Of a stretch of DNA of 64,000 nucleotides, positions 49,464-58,311 are shown one piece after another. The stretch's first letter is position 1; the number at the start of each line of letters is the position of its first letter. The notes beneath the pieces were generated by a model. That model was given only the letters and a program-made list of their open reading frames with translations, was not told the DNA's origin and did not search any database. A program made the translations under genes and the position numbers. The stretch is from Aliiroseovarius subalbicans. GTDB lineage: Bacteria > Pseudomonadota > Alphaproteobacteria > Rhodobacterales > Rhodobacteraceae. The DNA lies in contig NZ_JALBYQ010000002.1 of the NCBI RefSeq assembly GCF_022678625.1, positions 434,001 to 498,000 on the forward strand. The letters are read 5' to 3'.

Positions 49464-49856
49464 ATGCGCGTGACATCTCTGGATCATCTGGTGCTGACAG
49501 TCGCGGATATCGGCGCCAGTGTGGCATTCTATACGATGGTGCTTGGCATGACAGCTAAGCGGTTTCAGCCCGCCGATGGCACCACCCGCACCGCTTTGAC
49601 GTTTGGCGCCCAGAAGATCAACCTGCATCCCAAAGGCGGTGAGTTCCAGCCTAAAGCCAACCGCGCAACGGTGGGCAGTGCAGATCTGTGTTTCCTGACC
49701 GAAACGCCAATTGCCGATTGGCAGGCGCAGCTGGCCGCGCATGGGGTTGCGGTCGAGGCGGGGCCGGTTGAACGCACCGGCGCCACAGGCCCGATCCTGT
49801 CGCTGTATCTGCGTGACCCCGATGGCAATCTGATCGAGCTGTCAAACGCGCTTTAA
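49464..49856 (+). CDS. VOC-family (glyoxalase-like) protein
   Basis: The 130-residue single VOC domain begins VTSLDHLVLTVADIGASVAFY with the metal-binding His and ends YLRDPDGNLIELSN with the conserved Glu. Both metal ligands are kept. It resembles a VOC subgroup often labelled virulence-associated; the substrate is unknown. The TAA stop overlaps that of the convergent FMN reductase in TTAA. Confidence 0.88.
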   Translation: MRVTSLDHLVLTVADIGASVAFYTMVLGMTAKRFQPADGTTRTALTFGAQKINLHPKGGEFQPKANRATVGSADLCFLTETPIADWQAQLAAHGVAVEAGPVERTGATGPILSLYLRDPDGNLIELSNAL

Positions 49857-50398
49857 CCGCCCGTTGCCGCGCGCAAGGTCTGCATGCGCGTGGTCAGGGA
49901 TTTCTCGACACGGGTATTGATCAACAACCCATCCGCATCGAACTGGTTGTTGGAATCGGCCACACAGATATCGGGTCCGGGCACAAGGGTGGCGCGGAAC
50001 GGCATCATCGCCAACACCAGTGAATTCAGCGCCCGCTCTCCGCCCGAACGGCCCCCGGCCGCGGACATCAACGCAACGGGTTTACCGGCCCAGGGATTGC
50101 CCTCGGTCCGGCTGACCCAATCCAACGCGTTCTTAAGAACGCCCGACAGATTCTTGTTGTATTCCGGCGTCGAAATCACGACCGCGTCCGCCGCCGCAAT
50201 CTGGTCGGCCAGGGTTTGGACGGGGGCGGGAATGCCCGTGCCGTCCTCAAGATCGCCGTCATACAGCGGCAAGGCCAGGTCTGCCTCGACATAAGTCACG
50301 CCGTCGCCCATCAGGCGGGCTGCGTTGCGGACAAGGAAGCGGTTGGAGGACCCCGCGCGCAAGGCGCCGGGCAGGCCAAGGAGGGTCAGGTTTTTCAT
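49853..50398 (-). CDS. NADPH-dependent FMN reductase
   Basis: The 181-residue flavodoxin-like protein has the phosphate-binding loop GLPGALRAGSSNRFL (about 8-22), STPEYNKNLSGVLKNALDWVSR, and AAGGRSGGERAL, the chromate/azo-reductase-type NAD(P)H:FMN pattern. It probably reduces quinones or flavins in the cytoplasm. ATG 50398 is preceded by GAGGGGGA. Confidence 0.92.
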   Translation of the reverse strand: MKNLTLLGLPGALRAGSSNRFLVRNAARLMGDGVTYVEADLALPLYDGDLEDGTGIPAPVQTLADQIAAADAVVISTPEYNKNLSGVLKNALDWVSRTEGNPWAGKPVALMSAAGGRSGGERALNSLVLAMMPFRATLVPGPDICVADSNNQFDADGLLINTRVEKSLTTRMQTLRAATGG

Positions 50399-50482
50399 TC
50401 CCCCTCTTTGCCGCGCGAGGGGTCTGAATGCAAGACGGGCGACCCGAAGGCCGCCCATCTCTGTCTCCGGGACAGGTGGAGA

Positions 50483-51688
50483 TTATTCAGCCGGAACCGC
50501 GGCGGTCGCCGACTTGGAGAAGTGCTGGCGGTTCAGGCGAAGCACCATTGCGACCATGGCAAACTGGAACACGATGGCGATGCCGCTCAGAACCCAGAAC
50601 GCCAGCGAGTATTTGTCGACCACGCCCGAGGCGACCAGACCCTTGTTGATGAAGAAATGCATCATCACCGAGATCGCAACACCGGGGCAGATCAGGGCAT
50701 AGGAACCGGGCGAGGTGCCGTTGCCGAACACGTAATCTTTCCAATACCCCTGACGGGCCAGAACGGTCAGGCCAAGACCCAGGAACACGAACTGGAACGA
50801 CAGCAGACGCGCAAGGAAGACCATCGTCTCACCAGGGGCCGCGTGGACTTCGAACGTGGTGTGCATCCCGTGGAACTGGCGCAGGAACATGATGCCCAGC
50901 ACCGTGGTGATCGGGATCAGGATCATCAGGGTCGGCGCGGCCTCTTCCGAGGTGCCATAGTGCAGCATCGAGTTGAACGCGGTCACCAGGGCAACGGCGG
51001 CATAGACCATGGCGGCGACGCCGAAGAAGGTGGACAGCGCCAGCGAGGTACCGACGACGACCGTGTTGCCGCTCATCGCGGCCGGGGCGGCAAAGCCCAC
51101 GGCGACCATCGACAGGGCGAAGGCCGGCAGAAGCTGGGCAAAGGAATTGTGCGCGGTCACGTCAAAGACGCCACCTTTCGTCAGCACACGACCCAGGAAA
51201 TCGCCGATGTACATCAGCGCCTGAACACCGACCAGGAAGAAGGCGACCATCGCCAGCGGGAACAGGTATTCGACGACCGCCCACAGGCCGGGCACGAAGA
51301 CGAGACCAACGATGAACAGCCCATTGATCGCCATCGCCAGCGCAAGCGGCATGGCCAGGATCGTGGTTTCCCCGTTCGAATTCTTCAGCGTCTGATAGGC
51401 TTCGGTCTTACGGAACTTCGAGAAGGCCGAGAGGTTCCAGAACAGGTATTTCAGGTTCAGAAACGCCATGATTGCGATGCCGATGACCGCAACGGCGATC
51501 CCAACCTGCATCGCGGCTGACCCAGTGTTCCAGGCGGCCATGATGTCTTCGAACACCGGCACGGGCTTGCCCGGGTGTTTCACCCAGAACATCAGGTACA
51601 TGAAGAAGGTGACATTCAGGCCACCGGCCCCGACCGAGGCCAGGAAATAAAGCGGCGAGTATTTGTCCGCTGGGCGCGAGGTTTGCAT
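50483..51688 (-). CDS. Polytopic inner-membrane protein, tentatively TsoY-like
   Basis: The 401-residue protein starts at ATG 51688 (GGAG upstream) and has about ten membrane helices with the conserved-looking pattern LAMPLALAMAINGLFIVGLVFVPGLW. It resembles a Rhodobacterales family sometimes named TsoY, of which some members are selenoproteins; I see no in-frame TGA here, so this copy is an ordinary protein. Its function is unknown and the family name is from memory. Confidence 0.65.
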   Translation of the reverse strand: MQTSRPADKYSPLYFLASVGAGGLNVTFFMYLMFWVKHPGKPVPVFEDIMAAWNTGSAAMQVGIAVAVIGIAIMAFLNLKYLFWNLSAFSKFRKTEAYQTLKNSNGETTILAMPLALAMAINGLFIVGLVFVPGLWAVVEYLFPLAMVAFFLVGVQALMYIGDFLGRVLTKGGVFDVTAHNSFAQLLPAFALSMVAVGFAAPAAMSGNTVVVGTSLALSTFFGVAAMVYAAVALVTAFNSMLHYGTSEEAAPTLMILIPITTVLGIMFLRQFHGMHTTFEVHAAPGETMVFLARLLSFQFVFLGLGLTVLARQGYWKDYVFGNGTSPGSYALICPGVAISVMMHFFINKGLVASGVVDKYSLAFWVLSGIAIVFQFAMVAMVLRLNRQHFSKSATAAVPAE

Positions 51689-51856
51689 GGGATTACTCCA
51701 TTTCGTATTCAATTTCATGAATGTTTTAACCCGAGTCGCGCCGCTCTACCCTGCGGCAAGTTGTTGCATCTGAAATGTGTCTTTAAAAACGGGGGCCGGT
51801 AACCTTTCGTTAACCAAGCTTTGCGACCCTGTGGGAGGTCAGTCGAAAGGACCTCC

Positions 51857-52264
51857 ATGCGCCTGTTCATCCCGGTTCTCGTGACCACCCTGACCGCCCT
51901 CGCAGGCTGTGACAGCCCCGGCGTGGCCTTCATGGGCTCTGAAAAGATCGAGGTTGAGGTCGAAGGCAGCACCTTCAGCGTGCACCGGCGCGAAAATCGG
52001 GTCGAAGTCTATCGCACCTCGCGCGAATTGCTGCCGAAACTGGGGGTCATCATGGGGCGGTCGAAGATCGCGATCGAGCAAGCGACCCAGTGCAAGGTGC
52101 GCGACGGCACGATGACCGGCGACCACGCGATCCAGCGCGCCAGCCTGAATTGCACCGGCAAACCGGACACGGCGTCGCCCGGATTTTCCTGTGACGTGGT
52201 TGACAGCTACAACCCCGAAACCGGGCTGAGCGAGGTCGTGGGCATCAATTGCGTGCCGACCTGA
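51857..52264 (+). CDS. Small predicted lipoprotein of unknown function
   Basis: The 135-residue protein has a lipoprotein signal with lipobox LAGC (Cys18) and ATG 51857 behind AAAGGACCTCC. The mature part has basic strand-rich segments and three more cysteines (QCKVRDG, LNCTGK, FSCDVV) that could make a disulfide. No family is recognised. Divergent from the TsoY-like gene; the end lies 3 nt from the convergent acetyltransferase. Confidence 0.78.
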   Translation: MRLFIPVLVTTLTALAGCDSPGVAFMGSEKIEVEVEGSTFSVHRRENRVEVYRTSRELLPKLGVIMGRSKIAIEQATQCKVRDGTMTGDHAIQRASLNCTGKPDTASPGFSCDVVDSYNPETGLSEVVGINCVPT

Positions 52265-52267
52265 GCG

Positions 52268-52720
52268 TCAGAGTGTTTTTTCCATGAAAAGCGACGACGA
52301 ATTGGCCTCATAGTCGCCAAACGGCCCGCATTGGGCGAAGCCGCCACGAGCATACAGTCGGTGCGCCTCGTGAAGTAGTGATCCGGTTTCCAACTTCAGA
52401 GCGCTCAGGCCCAGGACGCTGGCATGGGCTTCAAGCCGGTCCAAAAGCTTCATTCCAAGCCCCAGCCCCCGCGCATCGGGCGAGACGAACATCGACTTCA
52501 CTTCACCATACGATCCCTTGTTGGCCAGGGCGGCGGTGCCCAGAACCGTCTCGTCATGCCTGGCGACGAAAAAGGTGATCTGCGGCACGCACAGCTCTTC
52601 GATGTCCAGGAAATGATTGTCCTCGGGGGGGAACAGGCTCTCCATCAACGCATGACTCTGACGCAGCAGCGCGGTGGCCTGCGGGTCGCGTGGATCGCCG
52701 GGTTCGATGGAAACGGACAT
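52268..52720 (-). CDS. GNAT-family N-acetyltransferase
   Basis: The 150-residue protein has the acetyl-CoA-binding motif A with SMFVSPDARGLGLGMKLLDRL (V..RG-G-G loop) and the C-terminal LYARGGF strand. The acceptor is unknown. ATG 52720 follows GAGG; another start 12 nt upstream is possible. It is divergent from smc. Confidence 0.85.
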   Translation of the reverse strand: MSVSIEPGDPRDPQATALLRQSHALMESLFPPEDNHFLDIEELCVPQITFFVARHDETVLGTAALANKGSYGEVKSMFVSPDARGLGLGMKLLDRLEAHASVLGLSALKLETGSLLHEAHRLYARGGFAQCGPFGDYEANSSSLFMEKTL

Positions 52721-52797
52721 TCGGGGCCTCATGGTGTTTCTTTGCAGGTTTTCGAGGATGTTGATCCATTGGACGCGGCCCGGCAAGCGCAATATCT

Positions 52798-52806
52798 TGT
52801 GGATAA
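52798..52806 (-). other. Perfect DnaA-box consensus upstream of smc
   Basis: TGTGGATAA is the reverse complement of TTATCCACA, a perfect DnaA box. It lies in the divergent gap between the acetyltransferase and smc. It is a single site, so it may be chance; a role in DnaA-linked control of smc is conjecture. Confidence 0.4.
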
Positions 52807-52905
52807 GTCGGCAGTTTTCCCCAGATGAGGGGCATACCCGTTGACTCACGGGGCTTCGAGCCAAACAATCGGGACTTCATAGGAATCATCCACGAGGCAA
52901 CCGGG

Positions 52906-55900
52906 TTGCGGTTCTCTAAACTTCGTCTGAACGGCTTCAAAAGCTTTGTTGACCCGACCGATCTGGTGATCGCGGACGGGCTGACCGGCGTTGTCGGGCC
53001 GAACGGATGTGGCAAATCGAACTTGCTGGAGGCGCTGCGCTGGGTGATGGGCGAAAACCGCCCCACAGCGATGCGCGGTGGCGGCATGGAAGACGTGATC
53101 TTCGCCGGCGCCTCGACCCGCCCGGCCCGCAATTTCGCTGAAGTGTCGCTCTCCTTGGACAACAGCGAGCGGCTGGCGCCGTCAGGGTTCAACGAATCGG
53201 ACGCGCTGGATATTGTGCGCCGCATCACACGGGATGCGGGCAGCGCGTATAAGGTCAACACCAAGGACGTGCGGGCGCGTGATGTGCAGATGCTGTTCGC
53301 CGACGCCTCCACCGGCGCGCATTCCCCCGCCCTTGTGCGGCAGGGGCAGATTTCGGAACTGATCAACGCCAAACCCAAAGCCCGCCGCCGCATTCTTGAG
53401 GAAGCGGCCGGGATTTCGGGCCTGTATCAACGCCGCCACGAGGCCGAGTTGAAGCTGAAGGGCACCGAGACCAACCTGGCACGGGTCGAGGACGTGATCG
53501 AGCAGCTTGCCAGCCAGTTGTCGCAACTGGCGCGTCAGGCACGTCAGGCCGCGCGCTATCGCACCATCGGGGATGACCTGCGCAAAGCCGAGGGGCTGTT
53601 GCTTTATCGGCGCTGGAGAGAGGCCGATGAGGCCCGCGCCGCAGCAGACCTGCAGTTGTCCGAACGTGTCAAACAGGCCGCCGCCGCCGAGGGTGCGTCG
53701 CGCATCGCCGCCAAGCAGCGGCAAGAGGCCGAGGACCGCCTGCCCCCCTTGCGCGAGGAAGAGGCGATTGCCGCCGCTGTTCTGCAACGGCTTCAAGTCC
53801 AGCGCGACACCCTGGCCGACCAGGAAACGCAAGCGCTGGAGCGGATCGATTTGCTCAAGGGGCGGATCGAACAGCTGACCCTGGATATTGATCGCGAGGC
53901 CGGGCTGAACAAGGACGCTGGCGAAACGATCGAACGGCTGGAATGGGAACAGGATCAACTCGCGAAGGCCGGCGAGGGGCACGAGGCGCGGCTGGAAGAC
54001 GCCGCCGAAGCCGCCCGCGATTCCGCCCGCGTTTTGCAAGACCGCGAAGGGTCTCTGAGCCAGCTCACCGAAGACGTGGCCCGCTTGGCCGCCCGCCACC
54101 AATCGGCGCACCGGCTGTTGGAAGACAACAAAAAGACGCTGGACAAAAGCGAAGGTGAAGCCACCCGCGCACGTGCAGCGGTGGAAGAATCCAAAGGCGC
54201 GTTGGCCAGAGCCGGGGCCGAGTTCGAAGCCGCGCAAGCGGCGCAGTTGGTTGCCGCGACAGCCTCGGAACAGGCGGAAGCGGCGCTGGTTGCGGCCGAC
54301 GAAGCGCGCTCGGACGCGCAATCGCGCGAGGCTGACGCGCGCGCCGCCCGGTCTTCAGCCGAAGGCGAAGTGAACGCACTTCATGCCGAGGTGCAGGCGC
54401 TGGCGCGGCTGGTCGAGCGTGACGCTTCAGAAGGTGGGCAGGTTCTCGACCTTTTGCGGGTGAAGCCAGGCTATGAAAAAGCGCTGGGCGCAGCGTTGGC
54501 CGATGATCTGCGGGCCCCCGCCATCGACGGGGATACGCCGTCTGGCTGGGCCACCTTGCCCGGCTATTCCCAAGCACAATCGCTGCCCGACGGGGTCGCG
54601 GCGCTGACGAATTACGTGACAGTCCCCGAGGTTCTGGCCCGGCGGATGAGTCAGGTGGGGCTTGTCGAACCCGAAGACGCCCCTGCGCTTCAGGCGCAGT
54701 TGAAACCGGGGCAGCGGCTGGTGTCGTCCGAGGGTGATCTCTGGCGCTGGGACGGGTTCCGCGCGGGCGCCGAGGACGCGCCCTCCACGGCAGCGCTGCG
54801 GCTGGAACAGCTGAACCGCTTGCAGGAACTGAAGCAGGACTTGGAAGAAGCCAGCGCGCGCGCGGATGGTGCCCGCGCGGCGCACGGCACGTTGAAAGAC
54901 ACGCTGGTCCAGACCACCGAGGCCGACAAGGCCGCGCGCGAAGCCCGCCGCGACGCCGACCGTGCTGTGACCGAGGCAAACCGCGCGCTCAGCCGCGCAG
55001 AGGCGGATCGCAACATCGCCGGTGGCAAGCTGGAAAGCCTTGGTTTGGCCGTGACACGTCACGAAGAAGAGGCGATGGGCGCGCGTCATCGCATGGGCGA
55101 GGCCGAGAAAGCCGTGGCCGATCTGGGTGATCTGGACGCGGCACGGGCCGAAGTCGAAGACGTCAAGATGACTGTCGAGGCCGCACGTATGACGATGATG
55201 GCCAAGCGCTCGGGCCATGACGAATTGCGCCGCGAAGGCGAAGCACGGGTGAAACGCGGGCAGGAAATTACAAAGGAAGTCAGCGGCTGGCGTCACCGAC
55301 TTGAGACAGCTGGCAAGCGGATTGCCGAGCTGGAAGAGCGCAAGGAAGGGTCCGCGGGCGAACTGAAAGACGCCACTGCCGCCCCGGCCGAACTGGCCGC
55401 CAAGCGCGAAGAGCTGCTGGACGCGATCGGCGAGGCCGAGGGGCGCCGGTCGAAAGCGGGAGATGCCTTGGCCGAGGCTGAAACCGGGCTGCGCGACGCA
55501 GTGCAGACCGAGCGTGAAGGCGAGCGGCTGGCTGGTGAGGCCCGAGAGGCCCGCGCCCGCGCCGAAGCCCGCGCCGAGGCCGCCCGCGAAACTGTCGCCT
55601 ATGCCGCCGAGCGGATCGAGGAAGACCAGGAAACGACTCCCGATGCGCTTTTGGAAAGCCTTGAGGCGGACCCGGACAAGATGCCGTCGTCGGATCAGAT
55701 CGAGCATGATGTGAACCGCCTGAAACGTCAGCGCGACGCACTAGGTGCCGTGAACCTGCGCGCCGAGGAAGACGCCAAGGAAGTGCAGGAAGAGCACGAC
55801 AACCTGGTACATGAGATGACCGACCTTGAAGAGGCGATCAAGAAACTGCGCCACGGCATCTCGAGCCTGAACAAGGAAGGCCGCGAACGCCTTTTGACCG

Positions 55901-56361
55901 CGTTCGAGCAGGTGAACTCCAGCTTCGGCGTGCTGTTCAGCCACCTGTTTGGCGGCGGTGAAGCCAAACTGGTTCTGGTCGAAAGTGATGACCCGCTGGA
56001 GGCCGGGCTGGAGATCATGTGCCAACCGCCGGGCAAAAAACTGTCGACCCTGTCGCTGTTGTCGGGCGGGGAACAGACCCTGACCGCGCTGGCGCTGATC
56101 TTTGCCGTGTTCCTGGCAAATCCCGCGCCGATCTGTGTGCTGGACGAGGTCGATGCGCCGCTGGACGACGCGAACGTCACGCGATTCTGCGACCTGCTGG
56201 ACGAAATGACCCGCCGCACCGACACGCGGTTCCTGATCATCACCCACCACGCGGTGACGATGGCGCGCATGGACCGTCTGTTCGGCGTGACGATGGCCGA
56301 ACAGGGCGTCAGTCAATTGGTTAGCGTCGATCTGAAGAATGCCGAAGCTATGGTCGCCTGA
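52906..56361 (+). CDS. smc: Chromosome segregation protein SMC
   Basis: I place the start at TTG 52906 (GAGG eight bases upstream) because the SMC N-terminus normally begins at this LRFSKLRLNGFKSF block; an ATG at 52825 would add 27 unlike residues. The 1151-residue protein has Walker A GPNGCGKSN, coiled coil, a hinge around LDLLRVKPGYEKALGAAL (about 515-610), coiled coil, then the LSGGEQTLTALAL signature and Walker B VLDEVDAPLDD. It condenses and organises the chromosome with ScpAB. Confidence 0.94.
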   Translation: MRFSKLRLNGFKSFVDPTDLVIADGLTGVVGPNGCGKSNLLEALRWVMGENRPTAMRGGGMEDVIFAGASTRPARNFAEVSLSLDNSERLAPSGFNESDALDIVRRITRDAGSAYKVNTKDVRARDVQMLFADASTGAHSPALVRQGQISELINAKPKARRRILEEAAGISGLYQRRHEAELKLKGTETNLARVEDVIEQLASQLSQLARQARQAARYRTIGDDLRKAEGLLLYRRWREADEARAAADLQLSERVKQAAAAEGASRIAAKQRQEAEDRLPPLREEEAIAAAVLQRLQVQRDTLADQETQALERIDLLKGRIEQLTLDIDREAGLNKDAGETIERLEWEQDQLAKAGEGHEARLEDAAEAARDSARVLQDREGSLSQLTEDVARLAARHQSAHRLLEDNKKTLDKSEGEATRARAAVEESKGALARAGAEFEAAQAAQLVAATASEQAEAALVAADEARSDAQSREADARAARSSAEGEVNALHAEVQALARLVERDASEGGQVLDLLRVKPGYEKALGAALADDLRAPAIDGDTPSGWATLPGYSQAQSLPDGVAALTNYVTVPEVLARRMSQVGLVEPEDAPALQAQLKPGQRLVSSEGDLWRWDGFRAGAEDAPSTAALRLEQLNRLQELKQDLEEASARADGARAAHGTLKDTLVQTTEADKAAREARRDADRAVTEANRALSRAEADRNIAGGKLESLGLAVTRHEEEAMGARHRMGEAEKAVADLGDLDAARAEVEDVKMTVEAARMTMMAKRSGHDELRREGEARVKRGQEITKEVSGWRHRLETAGKRIAELEERKEGSAGELKDATAAPAELAAKREELLDAIGEAEGRRSKAGDALAEAETGLRDAVQTEREGERLAGEAREARARAEARAEAARETVAYAAERIEEDQETTPDALLESLEADPDKMPSSDQIEHDVNRLKRQRDALGAVNLRAEEDAKEVQEEHDNLVHEMTDLEEAIKKLRHGISSLNKEGRERLLTAFEQVNSSFGVLFSHLFGGGEAKLVLVESDDPLEAGLEIMCQPPGKKLSTLSLLSGGEQTLTALALIFAVFLANPAPICVLDEVDAPLDDANVTRFCDLLDEMTRRTDTRFLIITHHAVTMARMDRLFGVTMAEQGVSQLVSVDLKNAEAMVA

Positions 56362-56423
56362 TGTTGCACGAACGCGCCGCGCGGCATAGGCTGGGCGGAG
56401 GGAAGGCAGACAGGAGAAAAGCC

Positions 56424-56891
56424 ATGTTCTTCAAACGGATGATCATCGGGACCGCGCTTGTCGGAACACTCGCCACCAGCGCGATGGCCGACAATGTGGC
56501 AGCTTCGGATCCCAACACGTTGATGTCCTATTTTTTCAACGAAGGCATTCCCGCGCGGCTGGGAAGTGATGACGTCGGTGATCCGATGATCACCTTGCGC
56601 CACGATGGCGAAGAGTTTGACGTGTTCTTCTATGGGTGCTCGGACAACACGGATTGTCAGAGCATCCAGTTCGCAATCACCTACTCCACCTCAGCGCCCA
56701 CACCGTTGGAGGCGATCAACACCTGGAACGCCGAAAACTTCTTCGTGCGCGCCTATCTGACGGATGAGGGTAATTCCCGCCTGGAGTTTGATGTGCTGAC
56801 CGGACGGATGGGGCTGGACAACGCGGATTTTGATGATGTGTTCAAAACTTGGGCCAGATATCTTGAGCAATTCGCGGATTACCTTGACTGA
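56424..56891 (+). CDS. Exported YbjN-domain protein, copy 1
   Basis: The 155-residue protein has a Sec signal peptide (cleavage after about residue 21, SAMA-DN) and a YbjN-type domain with SYFFNEGIPARLGSDD, DPMITLRHDGE and FFYGCSDNTDCQS. The two cysteines could form a disulfide in the periplasm. ATG 56424 has AGGAG upstream. It closely resembles the next gene, so the two are a tandem duplicate. YbjN function is poorly understood, with links to motility and stress in E. coli. Confidence 0.82.
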   Translation: MFFKRMIIGTALVGTLATSAMADNVAASDPNTLMSYFFNEGIPARLGSDDVGDPMITLRHDGEEFDVFFYGCSDNTDCQSIQFAITYSTSAPTPLEAINTWNAENFFVRAYLTDEGNSRLEFDVLTGRMGLDNADFDDVFKTWARYLEQFADYLD

Positions 56892-56990
56892 CCACCGTGA
56901 CGACTGGTCGCCTTACAATTTGATCTGGATTATTGCGGGGCACACATGTCGGGCCTAGGCTTGTTCCCAGAACCATCAAGGGAGAGGGAT

Positions 56991-57464
56991 ATGAAAACGG
57001 TTTCCGCAATCACAAGTGTTATTTTTGCGCTGAGTGTCGGTGCCACCGCGCAGGCGGGGCAGGTTCTGGCCTCGAACCCGCAAAGCATCATGGACTTCTT
57101 CTTCGAGCAGGGCATTCCAGCGCAGTTGGGCACGGACAGCTACAATGATCCGATGATCGACTATCGCTATGAAGGCGAAGCCTATTCGTTGTTCTTCTAC
57201 GGCTGCACAGATGGCGCCCGATGCGATTCCGTCCAGTTCAAGACCGGCCACCGTGTCGGCGGGAAAGTTACACTAGACTCTGTGAACGCCTGGAACGCCG
57301 AATACCGGTTCGGCGATGCTTATTTGACCGACAACGGCGACACGAACCTGACCTATGACATCCTGACCGGTGCCGAAGGTCTCAGCACGGCGGATTTCAG
57401 TGAAGTGTTCGGGCAATGGATCAGCATGGTCGAGGATTTCGAAGACCACATCGGCTGGCAGTAA
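56991..57464 (+). CDS. Exported YbjN-domain protein, copy 2
   Basis: The 157-residue protein repeats the plan of its neighbour: signal peptide (cleavage near AQA-GQ, residue 21-22), DFFFEQGIPAQLGTDS, DPMIDYRYEGE, and FFYGCTDGARCDS with the same Cys pair. ATG 56991 follows GGGAGAGGG. About half the domain positions look the same in both copies, so the duplication is old. The stop is one base from that of the convergent unknown protein. Confidence 0.82.
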   Translation: MKTVSAITSVIFALSVGATAQAGQVLASNPQSIMDFFFEQGIPAQLGTDSYNDPMIDYRYEGEAYSLFFYGCTDGARCDSVQFKTGHRVGGKVTLDSVNAWNAEYRFGDAYLTDNGDTNLTYDILTGAEGLSTADFSEVFGQWISMVEDFEDHIGWQ

Positions 57465-57465
57465 G

Positions 57466-58293
57466 TCACACCGGGACCGACGCGTTCACCGCCGCGACCA
57501 TCGCGGTTGTGACGGCGGTGTAGAGCTGTTCAGACAGGGCTGCATAGCGGACCCAGACGTCCTGCGAGAAATCCTGATCGCGCCACAGCGACATGTTGTC
57601 GAACGTCCAACCGCGTTGCGCTGCAAAAAGTAGACGGCGCGCGGGTGGGGGCAGCGTATCCGCTGGGCCGGGCGGCCGAGGGACTGGGCGCGGATCGGGC
57701 GCGCCATCCAGCAGGCAAAGCGCTGAGCCGAAAATGGCCGCGACTTGGTCGAAATGCTGCGCCTGTGCAAATTCGTTCATGTCCGAGAGGGCCGCGCGCA
57801 GAGTGTTTCTGACCTCTTCAAGGTCAACGCCTGGTGGGGTCGCCGGCGACGGATTGGCCAGGTATTCCACCGCCCATATCCGCCCGTCAGGATCGCGGGG
57901 GTACGCCGCGCGCCACCCCGGCGTCCAGCGGATCACGCCACCATCGGGGGTTTCGCTGGTCATGCTCCACAGGCTGCCACCGCCGGCAAACCCGGCGCTG
58001 AGGCGGTCGGGGATCATGTCCTCATCGTCATCTTGATCTTGCCGAATGCACGACATCACCACGCGCTCCACCCCGGACTCGGTCAGTCGGTCCAGCCAAT
58101 CGCCGGGGGTCTCGGCCACCGGCACGCGCCGGTCTTTGCCGTACCGGCGCTTGTGCGACGTGTGAAACGCGATCGACCCGCAGCGATCGAAGGCGCGCTG
58201 TCCCGCGAACCACGGCATCGGGTCGTCCGAATGCGCAATCCGGTTGTTGGCGGAAATGACCAGCGCGGCCAGTTGAGCAACTTCACCGTCCAT
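57466..58293 (-). CDS. Hypothetical protein, no recognised family
   Basis: I do not recognise this 275-residue protein. It has no signal peptide or membrane helix, a helical N-terminus, an acidic patch (RQDQDDDEDMI near 84-93), a proline-rich linker (about 200-215) and a helical C-terminus. It lies 18 nt after the MltB-like gene, in the cobalamin operon direction. Its low similarity to known domains and tight packing make it a fair orphan candidate. Confidence 0.65.
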   Translation of the reverse strand: MDGEVAQLAALVISANNRIAHSDDPMPWFAGQRAFDRCGSIAFHTSHKRRYGKDRRVPVAETPGDWLDRLTESGVERVVMSCIRQDQDDDEDMIPDRLSAGFAGGGSLWSMTSETPDGGVIRWTPGWRAAYPRDPDGRIWAVEYLANPSPATPPGVDLEEVRNTLRAALSDMNEFAQAQHFDQVAAIFGSALCLLDGAPDPRPVPRPPGPADTLPPPARRLLFAAQRGWTFDNMSLWRDQDFSQDVWVRYAALSEQLYTAVTTAMVAAVNASVPV

Positions 58294-58311
58294 GACCGGC
58301 GCTAAAGGCGC

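Noticed and set aside
50483-51688. Selenoprotein with in-frame UGA
   Set aside because: The frame has no internal TGA, and no SECIS-like element was sought with success.
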